Part shown: one piece after another, positions 1 through 8,720 of the stretch
Layout of the letters: the number at the start of each line of letters is the position of its first letter
Position numbering within the stretch: position 1 is the stretch's first letter
Assembly: GCA_019745505.1 (NCBI GenBank)
Contig: JAIETE010000004.1
Coordinates: 1 to 64,000, forward strand
Origin: Candidatus Obscuribacterales bacterium
Lineage (GTDB): Bacteria; Cyanobacteriota; Vampirovibrionia; Obscuribacterales; Obscuribacteraceae
Length of the DNA stretch: 64,000 nucleotides
Reading direction: 5' to 3'
Made by a program: the position numbers and the translations under genes
Notes under the pieces: model-generated
The model's database searches: none
What the model saw: only the letters and a program-made list of their open reading frames with translations
What the model was told of the DNA's origin: nothing

Positions 1-1586
1 CGGTCAAAGATCAGAAACGAAAAGAGAATATCGAGTTTGCTCCCCCGCCTGGGGATAGCGCAAAGCGTCTGACGCTGTCCGAAATTGCGAAGGTCTTGCC
101 CCTTCACCGCTTGGATCGGATTATTCAATATTCCCATGAGCGTTTTTCCTCTGGGCTGCGTTGGCAAAATAATTTGCGGCATCCGGATGCCGCACCCAAG
201 CTGAGGACGCACCTTCAATCCGGTGACTCACAGCCGCCGCGCGCCGTTCAAAAAACAGATCTGCCACCACAATCTCGCTTGTCTCATTCTTCGCAAGCGG
301 GACTCAGAGCCATGCCGGAGAGTGGACTGACTGGAAAAATTTTTCAAGGCGGGCAATCGGGGGCTGTTCGCGAGCCGGCACCTGCTGGCGGCGTAAAAAC
401 ATATTCCTTGCCGGGTCGTATTCAAGATCGATACATTACGGGTGCAGAAATTGCACTGGCCGCCATTATCGCGGCTGCAGGCGCTAAGAGACTTCGCTAT
501 GACGAATTGAACCCATCCGCTCCCGAGAGCAAAGAACAAATTCCGAAAGTGCAGAAAATAGAAGCGTTTTCACCGGGATTGTTGAAGCAGGATAGAAGCC
601 CCAATAGACAAACGTCACAAGTAGACAATCGCACGGTCATCTCCTGTTCGTCGAAAATCGATTCGACTTTTCTTGCCAATGTCGCACCCGGCGATACGCG
701 AGGTGCGAGCCAGAATAGCCCTGCCAAAAGCGCACCTGCTGAGCCTGAATCGGCCAAGTTTACTCCTTCGCAGAAGCGCTTCATTACTGGCGCGGAAATT
801 GCTCTTGCGGCAGTGATAGCTTCTTGCGGAAGCGCCAGAATCAGGCAAACCTTTGCAGAAAAGACCGACCCGGAGGATTTATCCAGGGACGATCAGTGGC
901 GTATAGGAAGTGCGTCTCCAAAAGATTTCGAGTCTGCGTCCCGTGAGACCGAAGAGTCAAAAACGCGCCAGGAAGATGAAAGTCCGGGAACCTTGCGCTA
1001 TATTCAAAAGCACAAATACAATCGAACCACCAGGCTGATAGGACCGCAAGAAACTTTTGTCAGTATCGCCGAGTCACTGCCCGGTTTATTCTGTGACGGA
1101 CGATATGGATGGTTGATTGCAGACATAAACCTGCCGCGTATAAAGGAGAGTTTTGTCGATGGAAAGAGGATTGTCGAGGTTCGCTCGCGCCAGTTGATCG
1201 AGATTCCTTGCATGGCAGATATCGTGGCTTTCAATCGCAATCGCAAGGAAGAACAAAAACCGGAAAATCTGATCACTGTTGTTATAGAAAACCAGGTAGA
1301 TAGAGAAATGTTGAACGAACATTTTGGCGTTTTTGTAGAGGGTGGTGGTAAGCCTGCAATCGCAGCCGTCGGCGGGACGGTAACGCCGCCCATACTGAGT
1401 GGTAATTTTTTCGCTGCTGATGCCGCAGATGTGCTTCCACCGCTGGTGCTTCAATCGCAGAGCGTGTTGAGAATCGCTCGCCGGGAGCTGATTGATATTG
1501 CTCGTCAGATTATGGATGCTGGACGCAAACCAATTGCAAAGTTTCGCAATTCACTCAATCGTGACCGAATCAAACGCAAATTTTAG
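1..1586 (+). CDS. LysM-like domain protein, 5' end cut by window
   Basis: The reading frame is open from the first complete codon at base 3, with no stop before 1586, so the true start lies upstream; 527 residues are visible. The middle carries two copies of a segment reading R(Y/F)ITGAEIALAA(I/V)IA, at about 430-485 and 775-830, each followed by a basic stretch and joined by low-complexity Ser/Pro/Glu-rich sequence. The C-terminal part (about 1010-1240) has the outline of a LysM fold: ETFVSIAE, then GWLIADIN, then a RQLIEIP end. LysM domains bind peptidoglycan-type glycans, so a cell-envelope role is inferred. The remaining C-terminal 110 residues match nothing I recognise. No signal peptide can be assessed because the N terminus is missing. 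Confidence 0.75.
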   Translation, partial: VKDQKRKENIEFAPPPGDSAKRLTLSEIAKVLPLHRLDRIIQYSHERFSSGLRWQNNLRHPDAAPKLRTHLQSGDSQPPRAVQKTDLPPQSRLSHSSQAGLRAMPESGLTGKIFQGGQSGAVREPAPAGGVKTYSLPGRIQDRYITGAEIALAAIIAAAGAKRLRYDELNPSAPESKEQIPKVQKIEAFSPGLLKQDRSPNRQTSQVDNRTVISCSSKIDSTFLANVAPGDTRGASQNSPAKSAPAEPESAKFTPSQKRFITGAEIALAAVIASCGSARIRQTFAEKTDPEDLSRDDQWRIGSASPKDFESASRETEESKTRQEDESPGTLRYIQKHKYNRTTRLIGPQETFVSIAESLPGLFCDGRYGWLIADINLPRIKESFVDGKRIVEVRSRQLIEIPCMADIVAFNRNRKEEQKPENLITVVIENQVDREMLNEHFGVFVEGGGKPAIAAVGGTVTPPILSGNFFAADAADVLPPLVLQSQSVLRIARRELIDIARQIMDAGRKPIAKFRNSLNRDRIKRKF

Positions 1587-1608
1587 GGACTTTGCTTCGC
1601 GGCGCCGG

Positions 1609-2511
1609 TCAATCCGTATGCCCGCAATACAGGCAGAAGTTGAAACTTGGATCGCGATCTTGACTGCATTTCATGCACTTTGCTTGGGCTGATTTTGGCG
1701 CACTCGAGGATGGAAGCGGATCGATGGGGGAGAAATTTAGTGTATTGGGAATTTCTCCTGGTGGTGACACCATAGGCGGCATTTGTGACGAGACATCCGG
1801 TATTTGCATCAGTGACGGATCTCCGGTCGTTCCAGGAATATGTTTCAATTCTTCCCCAACTATATCGGGCAAAGCAGAAGACTTTGAATCGTCGAGCTTA
1901 GTTGCTGGGCTTGAGCCGGCTTCCTCAGAGACATTGCTATGGGCTGCTTGCTGAATCAAGAGTTCCTGCGCACTAGGCTGTTCCTGACTGGGTGGGCCTG
2001 GCTGCGTTTGCGCCTCGAGAAAGGTCGCTTCTTGCTCATCGCCTTGCGCGATAAACAGAGCTGAGCGGATCTCGAGAGTGGTGTTCTTGTAAATCTCTTC
2101 GGCAATAACGGAAAGGCCCAGCGGCTCAGTATTAAGCGGACTCATCATGACGTAATTCCATTCCACGGTGCACCCGCCTGACGCCTTGCTCGTTGCCAGC
2201 AAGTTGAGAAGGAATGAGACTCTGACGTTGTCACCACTCAGGTTGAAAGGTACGTTGAGCATTGCTTGATAGCGTCCGACTTTCTCGACCTTTTCGGTCG
2301 TCTTCCACTTCTGCCTGAGCGAGGCGATGTTTGTGACGCGCTCCTCGACTACCGTCAATATTTCTTTGCGTTCGAGGCTGCTCGAAAACGGCGGCGGAAA
2401 TTTCGCCGATTTGGCTCCATTCGCGTTGTTCGTCACGCCTAATACTTTGCCTGCTGCTGTCAGGGCCAAGATGACTCCGATCATGGCAAAGATGACAAAA
2501 ATAAATTCCAT
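1609..2511 (-). CDS. Membrane-anchored protein with C-terminal zinc ribbon
   Basis: A protein of 300 residues of unknown function. The ATG at 2511 is preferred over an upstream TTG at 2553 because it follows AAGGT at good spacing and opens directly on a hydrophobic segment (MEFIFVIFAMIGVILAL), which should anchor the N terminus in the membrane. A globular region of about 120 residues follows, then a long Pro/Ser/Gln-rich linker. The last 20 residues form a C-x2-C-x10-C-x2-C zinc-ribbon motif (CMKC...CLYC). The likely topology is a single membrane helix with the rest in the cytoplasm (inference). It is divergent from glgP with about 190 bp between the starts. No family name can be given. Confidence 0.7.
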   Translation of the reverse strand: MEFIFVIFAMIGVILALTAAGKVLGVTNNANGAKSAKFPPPFSSSLERKEILTVVEERVTNIASLRQKWKTTEKVEKVGRYQAMLNVPFNLSGDNVRVSFLLNLLATSKASGGCTVEWNYVMMSPLNTEPLGLSVIAEEIYKNTTLEIRSALFIAQGDEQEATFLEAQTQPGPPSQEQPSAQELLIQQAAHSNVSEEAGSSPATKLDDSKSSALPDIVGEELKHIPGTTGDPSLMQIPDVSSQMPPMVSPPGEIPNTLNFSPIDPLPSSSAPKSAQAKCMKCSQDRDPSFNFCLYCGHTD

Positions 2512-2607
2512 GACTACCTTACCGGCGCTGCTCTGCTCGTCTACTGTGAACAATTATCCAGCATTTAACCACTAACATTAGAGTTTGGTATTTCTTCCCC
2601 CCGCGTA

Positions 2608-2616
2608 TGCTATAAA
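2608..2616 (+). promoter_or_regulatory. Possible extended -10 promoter for glgP
   Basis: TGC-TATAAA lies 84 bases before the glgP start and resembles an extended -10 box. No good -35 element is visible at 17 bases, which extended -10 promoters can tolerate. Based on pattern only. Confidence 0.35.
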
Positions 2617-2699
2617 CCGCATCTTATTAGGCCCTGCGCCTAGCGCGGCGGCGCCTTACCGGCGTCACTTGGCAGCGTCACGATTGAAGGAATTTGCAT

Positions 2700-5234
2700 A
2701 TGGACAATACGGCAGTACGGGTTGAAGACGACCGCACAGGGATGAGTATTCCCACCTTGCGGCGTGCACTTGAGGACAACCTCTACTACGCGGTTGGGAA
2801 GTTTCCGGAGATTGCCAATAAGCGCGATCTCTACATGATGCTGGCTTACACTGTGCGCGATCGGTTGCTGCAGAGATGGCTCAACACTCTGGAGACTTAC
2901 ATCAGAAAGGACGTGCGTGTTGTCTGCTACCTTTCGGCAGAGTTTCTGATGGGACCGCACCTCGCCAACGCCATGGTGAATATGGGCGTCGAAGAACAAA
3001 TGGAGAAGGCTTTGGCTGAATCCGGTCTTGACGTTAATGAATTGATTTTGCAAGAAGAAGAGCCCGGCTTGGGCAACGGCGGTCTAGGACGTTTGGCTGC
3101 CTGCTATTTGGACTCTCTGGCAACCTTGGAAATTCCTACGATTGGCTATGGAATCCGTTATGAATACGGAATTTTCGACCAGGAGATTCGCGACGGCTGG
3201 CAAGTCGAGATCACGGATAAGTGGCTGCGCTACGGAAATCCATGGGAGATTGCGCGTCCTCTGTCTGCGGTTGAAGTCAAGTTCGGAGGCTACACGCGCA
3301 AGTACAAAGACGATAAAGGTCGCTATCGCGTGGAGTGGGTGCCGGATCGCACTGTAAATGGCGTTCCTTATGACACACCGATACCAGGTTACAAAAACAA
3401 TACCGCCAATAATCTGCGTTTGTGGAGAGCTGAATCACCTGAGTCGCTCAACTTGCAAGCTTTCAATAGAGGCGACTATGCAGGCGCTGTGGCGGAGAAA
3501 ATCGCATCGGAGACGATTTCCAAGATTTTGTATCCCAACGACAACTCGCAACAAGGAAAGCAGCTGCGTCTCGAGCAGCAGTACTTCTTTGTCGCCTGTT
3601 CTTTAAGCGACATGGTCGCCCTTCACTTGCGCGAAAACGAGAACATTTTGAACTTCCACGAGAAGTTTGCCGCGCAGATGAATGACACTCATCCGTCCAT
3701 TGCGGTTGCAGAGTTGATGCGTCTTTTGGTCGATGAGCACGATGTCGAATGGGACACCGCATGGGACATTACGACAAAGACTCTCGGATACACCAACCAT
3801 ACGCTTCTTCCCGAGGCCCTGGAGCGCTGGCCGATCAAGCTGATGTCCGACTTGTTGCCTCGTCACATGGAAATCATCTTCGAGATCAATCGTCGCTTTT
3901 TGGATGACATCGCTGAGAAGTATCCAGGCGATGACGGCTTGATCCAGAGACTTTCCATCATCGATGAAGCCGGTGAGCGTTTTGTGCGCATGGCGAACCT
4001 TGCATCGGTCGGCAGCCATTCGATTAATGGTGTTGCCGCACTGCACACTGAATTGCTGCAGAAATATACTCTGCACGACTTTTATACAATCTCTCCGGAG
4101 AAATTCAATAACAAGACCAACGGCGTGACTCCTCGACGCTGGATGGTTCTTTCCAATCCGAAAATGACCAAGTTGATCACCAGCAAGATCGGTGATGGCT
4201 GGATCAAGGAATTGGACCAATTGAAAGGTCTCGAGAAGTATGTCGATGATGCCTCTTTCCGTCAGGAATGGCGCGATGTGAAAGCTCATAACAAGATGGT
4301 TTTGGCCGAATGGATTCAGAACCGCTTGGATTTGACTGTCGATCCGCAGTCGATGTTCGACATTCAAGTGAAACGGATTCACGAGTATAAGAGACAGCAT
4401 TTGAGCGCACTGCATATAGTGGCGCTCTATAATTTGCTCAAGGAAAATCCGAACCTGGATGTTCAACCAAGAACATTCATTTTTGGTGGAAAAGCGGCGC
4501 CCGGTTATTACATGGCGAAGCTCATCATCAAGCTGATCAACTCGATTGCCGAAGTGGTGAACAACGATCCGAAAGTAAGCAAAATCATCAAAGTTGCGTT
4601 CCTTCCGGATTTTTGTGTCAGCCTGGGTCAGCGAGTTTACCCTGCGGCAGATTTGAGCGAACAAGTTTCTCTTGCCGGTAAGGAGGCCTCCGGAACCGGC
4701 AATATGAAATTCGCGCTCAATGGTGCGGTGACTATTGGAACTCTGGATGGAGCCAATATCGAAATTCGCGAAGAGGCTGGAGCGGACAATTTCTTCTTAT
4801 TCGGGATGAACGCTGAACAAGCGGCTAACTTGAAGGCGAAAGGGTATAACCCTTATCACTACTACGAGAAGAACGAGCAGCTTAAGAATGTGATTGATGT
4901 TCTCAGCTCGGGACACTTCTCTCACGGCGATCCTGACCTTTTCCGTCCACTGATCAACAATTTGTTGGCGGATGATCCGTTTATGGTGCTTGCCGATTTT
5001 GCATCTTACGTCGAGTGCCAGATGAAAGTCGGCGCCGCGTTCAAACAGCAAGATGAGTGGTCTCGCAAGTCGATTTATAATGTCGCGCGCATGGGCAAAT
5101 TCTCGTCCGACCGCTCGATTAGAGAGTATTGCGAGGACATCTGGAAAGTGAAGCCGGTGAAGGTGGAGCTGAAGGAATACTGCCAGCACCAAGCCGGTCT
5201 CAAAGTTCCGCAGGGTAAAACTTGTTTGATTTAG
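2700..5234 (+). CDS. glgP: Glycogen/starch/alpha-glucan phosphorylase
   Basis: Glycogen phosphorylase (GT35 family) removes glucose from alpha-1,4-glucan ends with inorganic phosphate, giving glucose 1-phosphate. The protein has 844 residues, the usual length, and aligns by eye along its whole length. The N-terminal hallmark YLSAEFLMG is present, as are the glycine-rich GNGGLGRLAACYLDS stretch and the C-terminal PLP site EASGTGNMKFALNG, with the Schiff-base lysine at residue 670. The ATG at 2700 has GAAGGA nine bases upstream; an in-frame TTG two codons earlier is not needed. No other glycogen gene is nearby, so the gene is a stand-alone unit, perhaps sharing a transcript with the small unknown gene 28 bases downstream. 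It acts in the cytoplasm. Identification is secure. Confidence 0.97.
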   Translation: MDNTAVRVEDDRTGMSIPTLRRALEDNLYYAVGKFPEIANKRDLYMMLAYTVRDRLLQRWLNTLETYIRKDVRVVCYLSAEFLMGPHLANAMVNMGVEEQMEKALAESGLDVNELILQEEEPGLGNGGLGRLAACYLDSLATLEIPTIGYGIRYEYGIFDQEIRDGWQVEITDKWLRYGNPWEIARPLSAVEVKFGGYTRKYKDDKGRYRVEWVPDRTVNGVPYDTPIPGYKNNTANNLRLWRAESPESLNLQAFNRGDYAGAVAEKIASETISKILYPNDNSQQGKQLRLEQQYFFVACSLSDMVALHLRENENILNFHEKFAAQMNDTHPSIAVAELMRLLVDEHDVEWDTAWDITTKTLGYTNHTLLPEALERWPIKLMSDLLPRHMEIIFEINRRFLDDIAEKYPGDDGLIQRLSIIDEAGERFVRMANLASVGSHSINGVAALHTELLQKYTLHDFYTISPEKFNNKTNGVTPRRWMVLSNPKMTKLITSKIGDGWIKELDQLKGLEKYVDDASFRQEWRDVKAHNKMVLAEWIQNRLDLTVDPQSMFDIQVKRIHEYKRQHLSALHIVALYNLLKENPNLDVQPRTFIFGGKAAPGYYMAKLIIKLINSIAEVVNNDPKVSKIIKVAFLPDFCVSLGQRVYPAADLSEQVSLAGKEASGTGNMKFALNGAVTIGTLDGANIEIREEAGADNFFLFGMNAEQAANLKAKGYNPYHYYEKNEQLKNVIDVLSSGHFSHGDPDLFRPLINNLLADDPFMVLADFASYVECQMKVGAAFKQQDEWSRKSIYNVARMGKFSSDRSIREYCEDIWKVKPVKVELKEYCQHQAGLKVPQGKTCLI

Positions 5235-5262
5235 TCGAACCCACTTCTGCTGCGATGTTTTC

Positions 5263-5826
5263 ATGGACGGTTTGATTCCTTACACCCATGAGCTTTGCGT
5301 TGAAAAATTAGAACATGCAGCCGCTTTGCTCCAGCAGCAATTGAAGCGTTGCGGCTCGGCGAAGCAGGAAAAGCCGGTCTGGATTACAAGCGTCCACCAG
5401 TATCCTCCTGCACCTGCTGCGCCTGAGGTTTTTACCTTGCATGTTTTTAGACCGAACTGGTTCAATGAAGATCGGCAAGGCATCCACTTCGAGACTTTCA
5501 TGGGACCGAAGGAATGGAAAAGAAAGCAAATTCAATTAGCCATGCACATTTTCCATGTCGATTGTATTCCCGGCACAAAGATTAAGCGGCGAGTCGTAGC
5601 CGTTCCTTTTGTAGACGAGATTTACGAGATGGTCTCCGGTTGGGAAGGATACAAGTTTCGCACCGGCAAATACGGCTCTCACCCTTTTACCAAGGTTCTC
5701 TCCTTCCAGTATGAAACGATGGAATCACAGCTCTGCAAGGAACTTCTCAAACTATGTCTGGAGCTTGGACCCAAGATGGATGGAATCCTGTCATCGGTCT
5801 GCGGACAGAAGTCGATTGGCTTGTGA
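5263..5826 (+). CDS. Hypothetical protein downstream of glgP
   Basis: An open frame of 187 codons starting 28 bases after glgP, probably on the same transcript. The protein is soluble, with no signal peptide or membrane helix. The N-terminal third is helical (KLEHAAALLQQQLKRC), followed by a Pro-rich strand-like part (HQYPPAPAAPEVFTLHVFRP) and a mixed alpha/beta C-terminal half. I do not recognise a family. The ATG has no strong ribosome site, so translation may depend on coupling to glgP. Whether it has anything to do with glycogen is unknown. Confidence 0.7.
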   Translation: MDGLIPYTHELCVEKLEHAAALLQQQLKRCGSAKQEKPVWITSVHQYPPAPAAPEVFTLHVFRPNWFNEDRQGIHFETFMGPKEWKRKQIQLAMHIFHVDCIPGTKIKRRVVAVPFVDEIYEMVSGWEGYKFRTGKYGSHPFTKVLSFQYETMESQLCKELLKLCLELGPKMDGILSSVCGQKSIGL

Positions 5827-6140
5827 TTTGAAACTTAATCAGATATTAAGAAACTGCCTTCCAGCGCAAAAATTTGATAATTTTGTTGCATAGGCAATCT
5901 CAGTTCAATATGGTTCGTAATCAGAATAGTCTTTTCTGTCTATGGCTTGCTCGATTGTTGTAGCGAGCCACATACAGCAAAGATTTTAGAGTGAGCGATG
6001 CAGAGGCGTCGCCCCTGGGGCTATGAGCAAGTCTGTCATTCATGACTGAATGCGGATGGAAATCGGTTCGTCACGTTTAGCTATCTTTGAGGCCGCAGGT
6101 CTGATAGCCAGTCTTACTTTCATTCAATCGAGTATTAGCT
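5827..6140 (+). other. Intergenic leader with four small hairpins
   Basis: 314 bases with no convincing gene. It contains a row of short inverted repeats: GCTCG/CGAGC (5949-5968), GATGC/GCGTC (5997-6010), GCCC/GGGC (6011-6021) and CATTCA/TGAATG (6037-6052). All lie before the cation antiporter start. They may form a structured 5' untranslated region. I could not match them to a known riboswitch consensus. Confidence 0.3.
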
Positions 6141-7148
6141 ATGAACATTTGGATCGAGTTCGTAATTTGCGCCGGCTTGATCTTATACTCAGGCAGCCGG
6201 CTCAGCATCTATGGAGATCTGATCGCTGAAAAAAACGGTTTGGGAAAAGGTTGGATTGGGCTGGTTCTCCTGGCGACGGTTACATCGCTGCCTGAGCTGA
6301 TCACCAGCGTCAGCGCCGTAACCATAAATGACTTGCCTAGCATGGCTGTCAGTGGAACGATCGGCAGTTGTATATTCAATATGTTGGTAATTGCACTTTT
6401 GGATGTTCTTTCCAAAAATCGTCCAGTATCGAATATGGTGCACGATGGACACTTGCTGTCGGCTGGGTTTGGCATACTCTTGCTCGGTTTCGTAGCCATA
6501 GATATTGGCTTCGGCAAGTACTTTCCTGTCCTGAAAGATCTCAATTCTTGCGGACCTATCAGCCTTCTATTCATCTTGATCTATCTTCTGGCTATGAGAT
6601 TGATCTACGAGTATGAAAAAGTAAGACTGAATGAAGTCGCAGGTGAACTTGCAGAATCAAGCGACATCTCAAAACTCGGACTGCCGATGGCCATGTTCTG
6701 GTTCGGGCTCAACTCTCTTGTAATTGTTGGCGCTGCCTGTTTTCTGCCTGGAATAGGAGAACAAATCGCAAAACAAACAGGTTGGGGCGAAAGCTTCATT
6801 GGGTCATCCCTAATCGCTATCACGACCTCTTTGCCGGAGATTACGGTATCGGTCACTGCCGCACGCATGGGATCGTTCGATATGGCGGTTGCGAATCTGC
6901 TGGGAAGTAATCTGTTCAATGTCGCTATTTTGGCAATCACTGATTTCTTCTATTTTAAGGGGCCGCTTCTTCGATCTGTAGATCCGGTCAATGCATCGAC
7001 TGCAATCTGCTCCATGATGGCACTGGCGATTGTTGTTATCGGTTTGACTTACAGGTCGCAGAAGAAATTTCTCTTCCTGGCTGGAGACGCAATCGCTATC
7101 AGTATCGTGTACTTGATTGCTAATTTGATTCTCTACCTGGCTCGCTAA
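6141..7148 (+). CDS. CaCA-family Na+/Ca2+ exchanger-type antiporter
   Basis: Inner-membrane cation antiporter of the Ca2+:cation antiporter superfamily (YrbG-like), 335 residues with about ten membrane helices. Both signature alpha repeats are visible. The first is SLPELITSVSAV followed by GTIGSCIFNMLVIALLD; the second is SLPEITVSVTAA followed by LLGSNLFNVAILAITD. These contain the acidic residues and the GS-(N/C)-x-x-N motif that coordinate the ion. The protein would exchange Ca2+ (or another divalent ion) for Na+ or H+; the substrate cannot be read from sequence. The next gene, an Na+/H+ antiporter, begins 36 bases downstream, so the two probably form an ion-homeostasis operon. A structured leader may precede it. 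Confidence 0.9.
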   Translation: MNIWIEFVICAGLILYSGSRLSIYGDLIAEKNGLGKGWIGLVLLATVTSLPELITSVSAVTINDLPSMAVSGTIGSCIFNMLVIALLDVLSKNRPVSNMVHDGHLLSAGFGILLLGFVAIDIGFGKYFPVLKDLNSCGPISLLFILIYLLAMRLIYEYEKVRLNEVAGELAESSDISKLGLPMAMFWFGLNSLVIVGAACFLPGIGEQIAKQTGWGESFIGSSLIAITTSLPEITVSVTAARMGSFDMAVANLLGSNLFNVAILAITDFFYFKGPLLRSVDPVNASTAICSMMALAIVVIGLTYRSQKKFLFLAGDAIAISIVYLIANLILYLAR

Positions 7149-7184
7149 ATTAGACTGTTTCGTCAAATGCTCGGGGGTGTGATT

Positions 7185-8720
7185 ATGGAATCCGCTTCTA
7201 ATCTCAACTTCTACATACTCTTTACGATGCTTGTTCTTGCATCGGGCGTGGCTATCGTTACCAAATGGGTGAAGCTGCCATACTCTATTGCTCTTGTCAT
7301 AGTCGGTCTGGTGATTGGCGTTACCCGCGCAATTCCAATTGCAATTATGACTCCAGAGCTGATCATGCTCATCTTTCTGCCGGCTCTTTTGTTTGAAGCA
7401 TCATGGCATTTGAAGCTGGAAAACATCAAGGCATGTGTCAAGCCTGTTTCCTTGCTGGCGACGGTCGGAGTTCTTATTTCGGCTCTGGTCGTTGCTTCTG
7501 CTTTGACTTATCTTACGCACCTCGATTTCAAATTGGCGCTTCTCTTCGGCGCGATGATTTCTGCAACAGATCCAATTTCCGTACTTTCTCTTTTCAAAAG
7601 AATGAGGGTCGATCCCAGGCTATACACATTGCTTGAAGGCGAAAGCCTCTTAAACGATGGTACTGCAGTCGCACTCTTCCGTGTTTTGCTCGCCTCTATT
7701 ATTGCCGGTGGTGAAACATCATGGCTTCGCATTGAGCTTGAGTTTCTAATGATAACTGCAGGTGGTGTGCTATTGGGAGCAGCGATTGGCAATTTTGCAT
7801 CAAGGCTGACCTCATTGTTTGACGATCATTTGCTGGAAACTACTCTTACAGTCCTTGTTGCTTACGGCTCTTACCTGCTGGCCGAGCAAATGCACGTTTC
7901 GTCTGTCATGGCGGTGCTTTGCGCTGGCTTTGTGATGGGCAATTTCGGCAGCAAGAAAGGCATGTCCGCAACCACCCGATTGGCTGTAAGTTCGTTTTGG
8001 GAGTATGCCGCGTTCATTGCAGAGTCACTAGTTTTTCTTCTCATCGGTATGCAGATTCAGTTTTCATTACTGATGAAGTATGCGCCCTTTATAGCGGCCG
8101 GCATCGTTGCCGTCCTGGTGGCACGCATGTTTGTCGTCTATGGACTAATGCTCTTGGTCCGCGACAAAAGAAATCCAGTGCCGCTGAGCTGGCAGCATCT
8201 GCTTTTTTGGGGAGGACTTAGAGGTTCGCTTTGCATGGCCATGGCCCTCAGCCTGCCGTCGGATTTTCCATCTCGCGAAATGTTGGTTGTCACTACATTC
8301 GGTGTAGCCCTTTTTACGTTGTTGATTCCAGGCTTGACTATGGAAGCTGTAGTACGAATTTTGGGAGTTGCTCGTCCGGCCGGCAGGAGGGAAACCCAAT
8401 TGCACGCCGAAATCAGCGAACTGGAAACAGAAAAGAACAATTTGCTGCAATTGAAAAAGGCTCGCGCTTTCGGCAAACTAGAATATCAAGAGAGGCTTGC
8501 TGAAATTGAAAAAAGGCACGAGGAGGCATTGCGGTTGATTGAAAATATTAAGGGGCAGACAGACGATGATTCCGAGCGTCTCCACATAGAAACCGCACTG
8601 GTTCGTGCGCAGAGAGAATGTTTGATTCAAATGTCAAAGCAGGACATTTCCAAGCCTTCGCTAATTCAAGAATATCGAGAAGCTTTGGATAGCCGACACC
8701 TTGAGTTGGAGTCGAAATAA
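7185..8720 (+). CDS. Na+/H+ antiporter, CPA1 (NhaP/NHE) family
   Basis: A 511-residue monovalent cation/proton antiporter. Roughly twelve membrane helices span the first 390 residues. The family core is clear: LIFLPALLFEASW, then the ATDPISVLSLFK motif with the ion-binding Asp, then LLEGESLLNDGTAVALF, and later WGGLRGSLCMAMALSLP. The C-terminal 110 residues form a charged cytoplasmic coiled coil (ISELETEKNNLLQLKK...). The ATG at 7185 is preferred over one at 7167 because it follows GGGGGTG. The gene follows the CaCA antiporter on the same strand. Its stop codon directly abuts the stop of the convergent gene at 8721, leaving no room for a separate terminator. Confidence 0.93.
   Translation: MESASNLNFYILFTMLVLASGVAIVTKWVKLPYSIALVIVGLVIGVTRAIPIAIMTPELIMLIFLPALLFEASWHLKLENIKACVKPVSLLATVGVLISALVVASALTYLTHLDFKLALLFGAMISATDPISVLSLFKRMRVDPRLYTLLEGESLLNDGTAVALFRVLLASIIAGGETSWLRIELEFLMITAGGVLLGAAIGNFASRLTSLFDDHLLETTLTVLVAYGSYLLAEQMHVSSVMAVLCAGFVMGNFGSKKGMSATTRLAVSSFWEYAAFIAESLVFLLIGMQIQFSLLMKYAPFIAAGIVAVLVARMFVVYGLMLLVRDKRNPVPLSWQHLLFWGGLRGSLCMAMALSLPSDFPSREMLVVTTFGVALFTLLIPGLTMEAVVRILGVARPAGRRETQLHAEISELETEKNNLLQLKKARAFGKLEYQERLAEIEKRHEEALRLIENIKGQTDDDSERLHIETALVRAQRECLIQMSKQDISKPSLIQEYREALDSRHLELESK

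Noticed and set aside
3603-4664. A 353-codon open frame antisense to glgP
   Set aside because: Lies wholly opposite a conserved gene and has no family features. It is explained by codon bias of the real gene.
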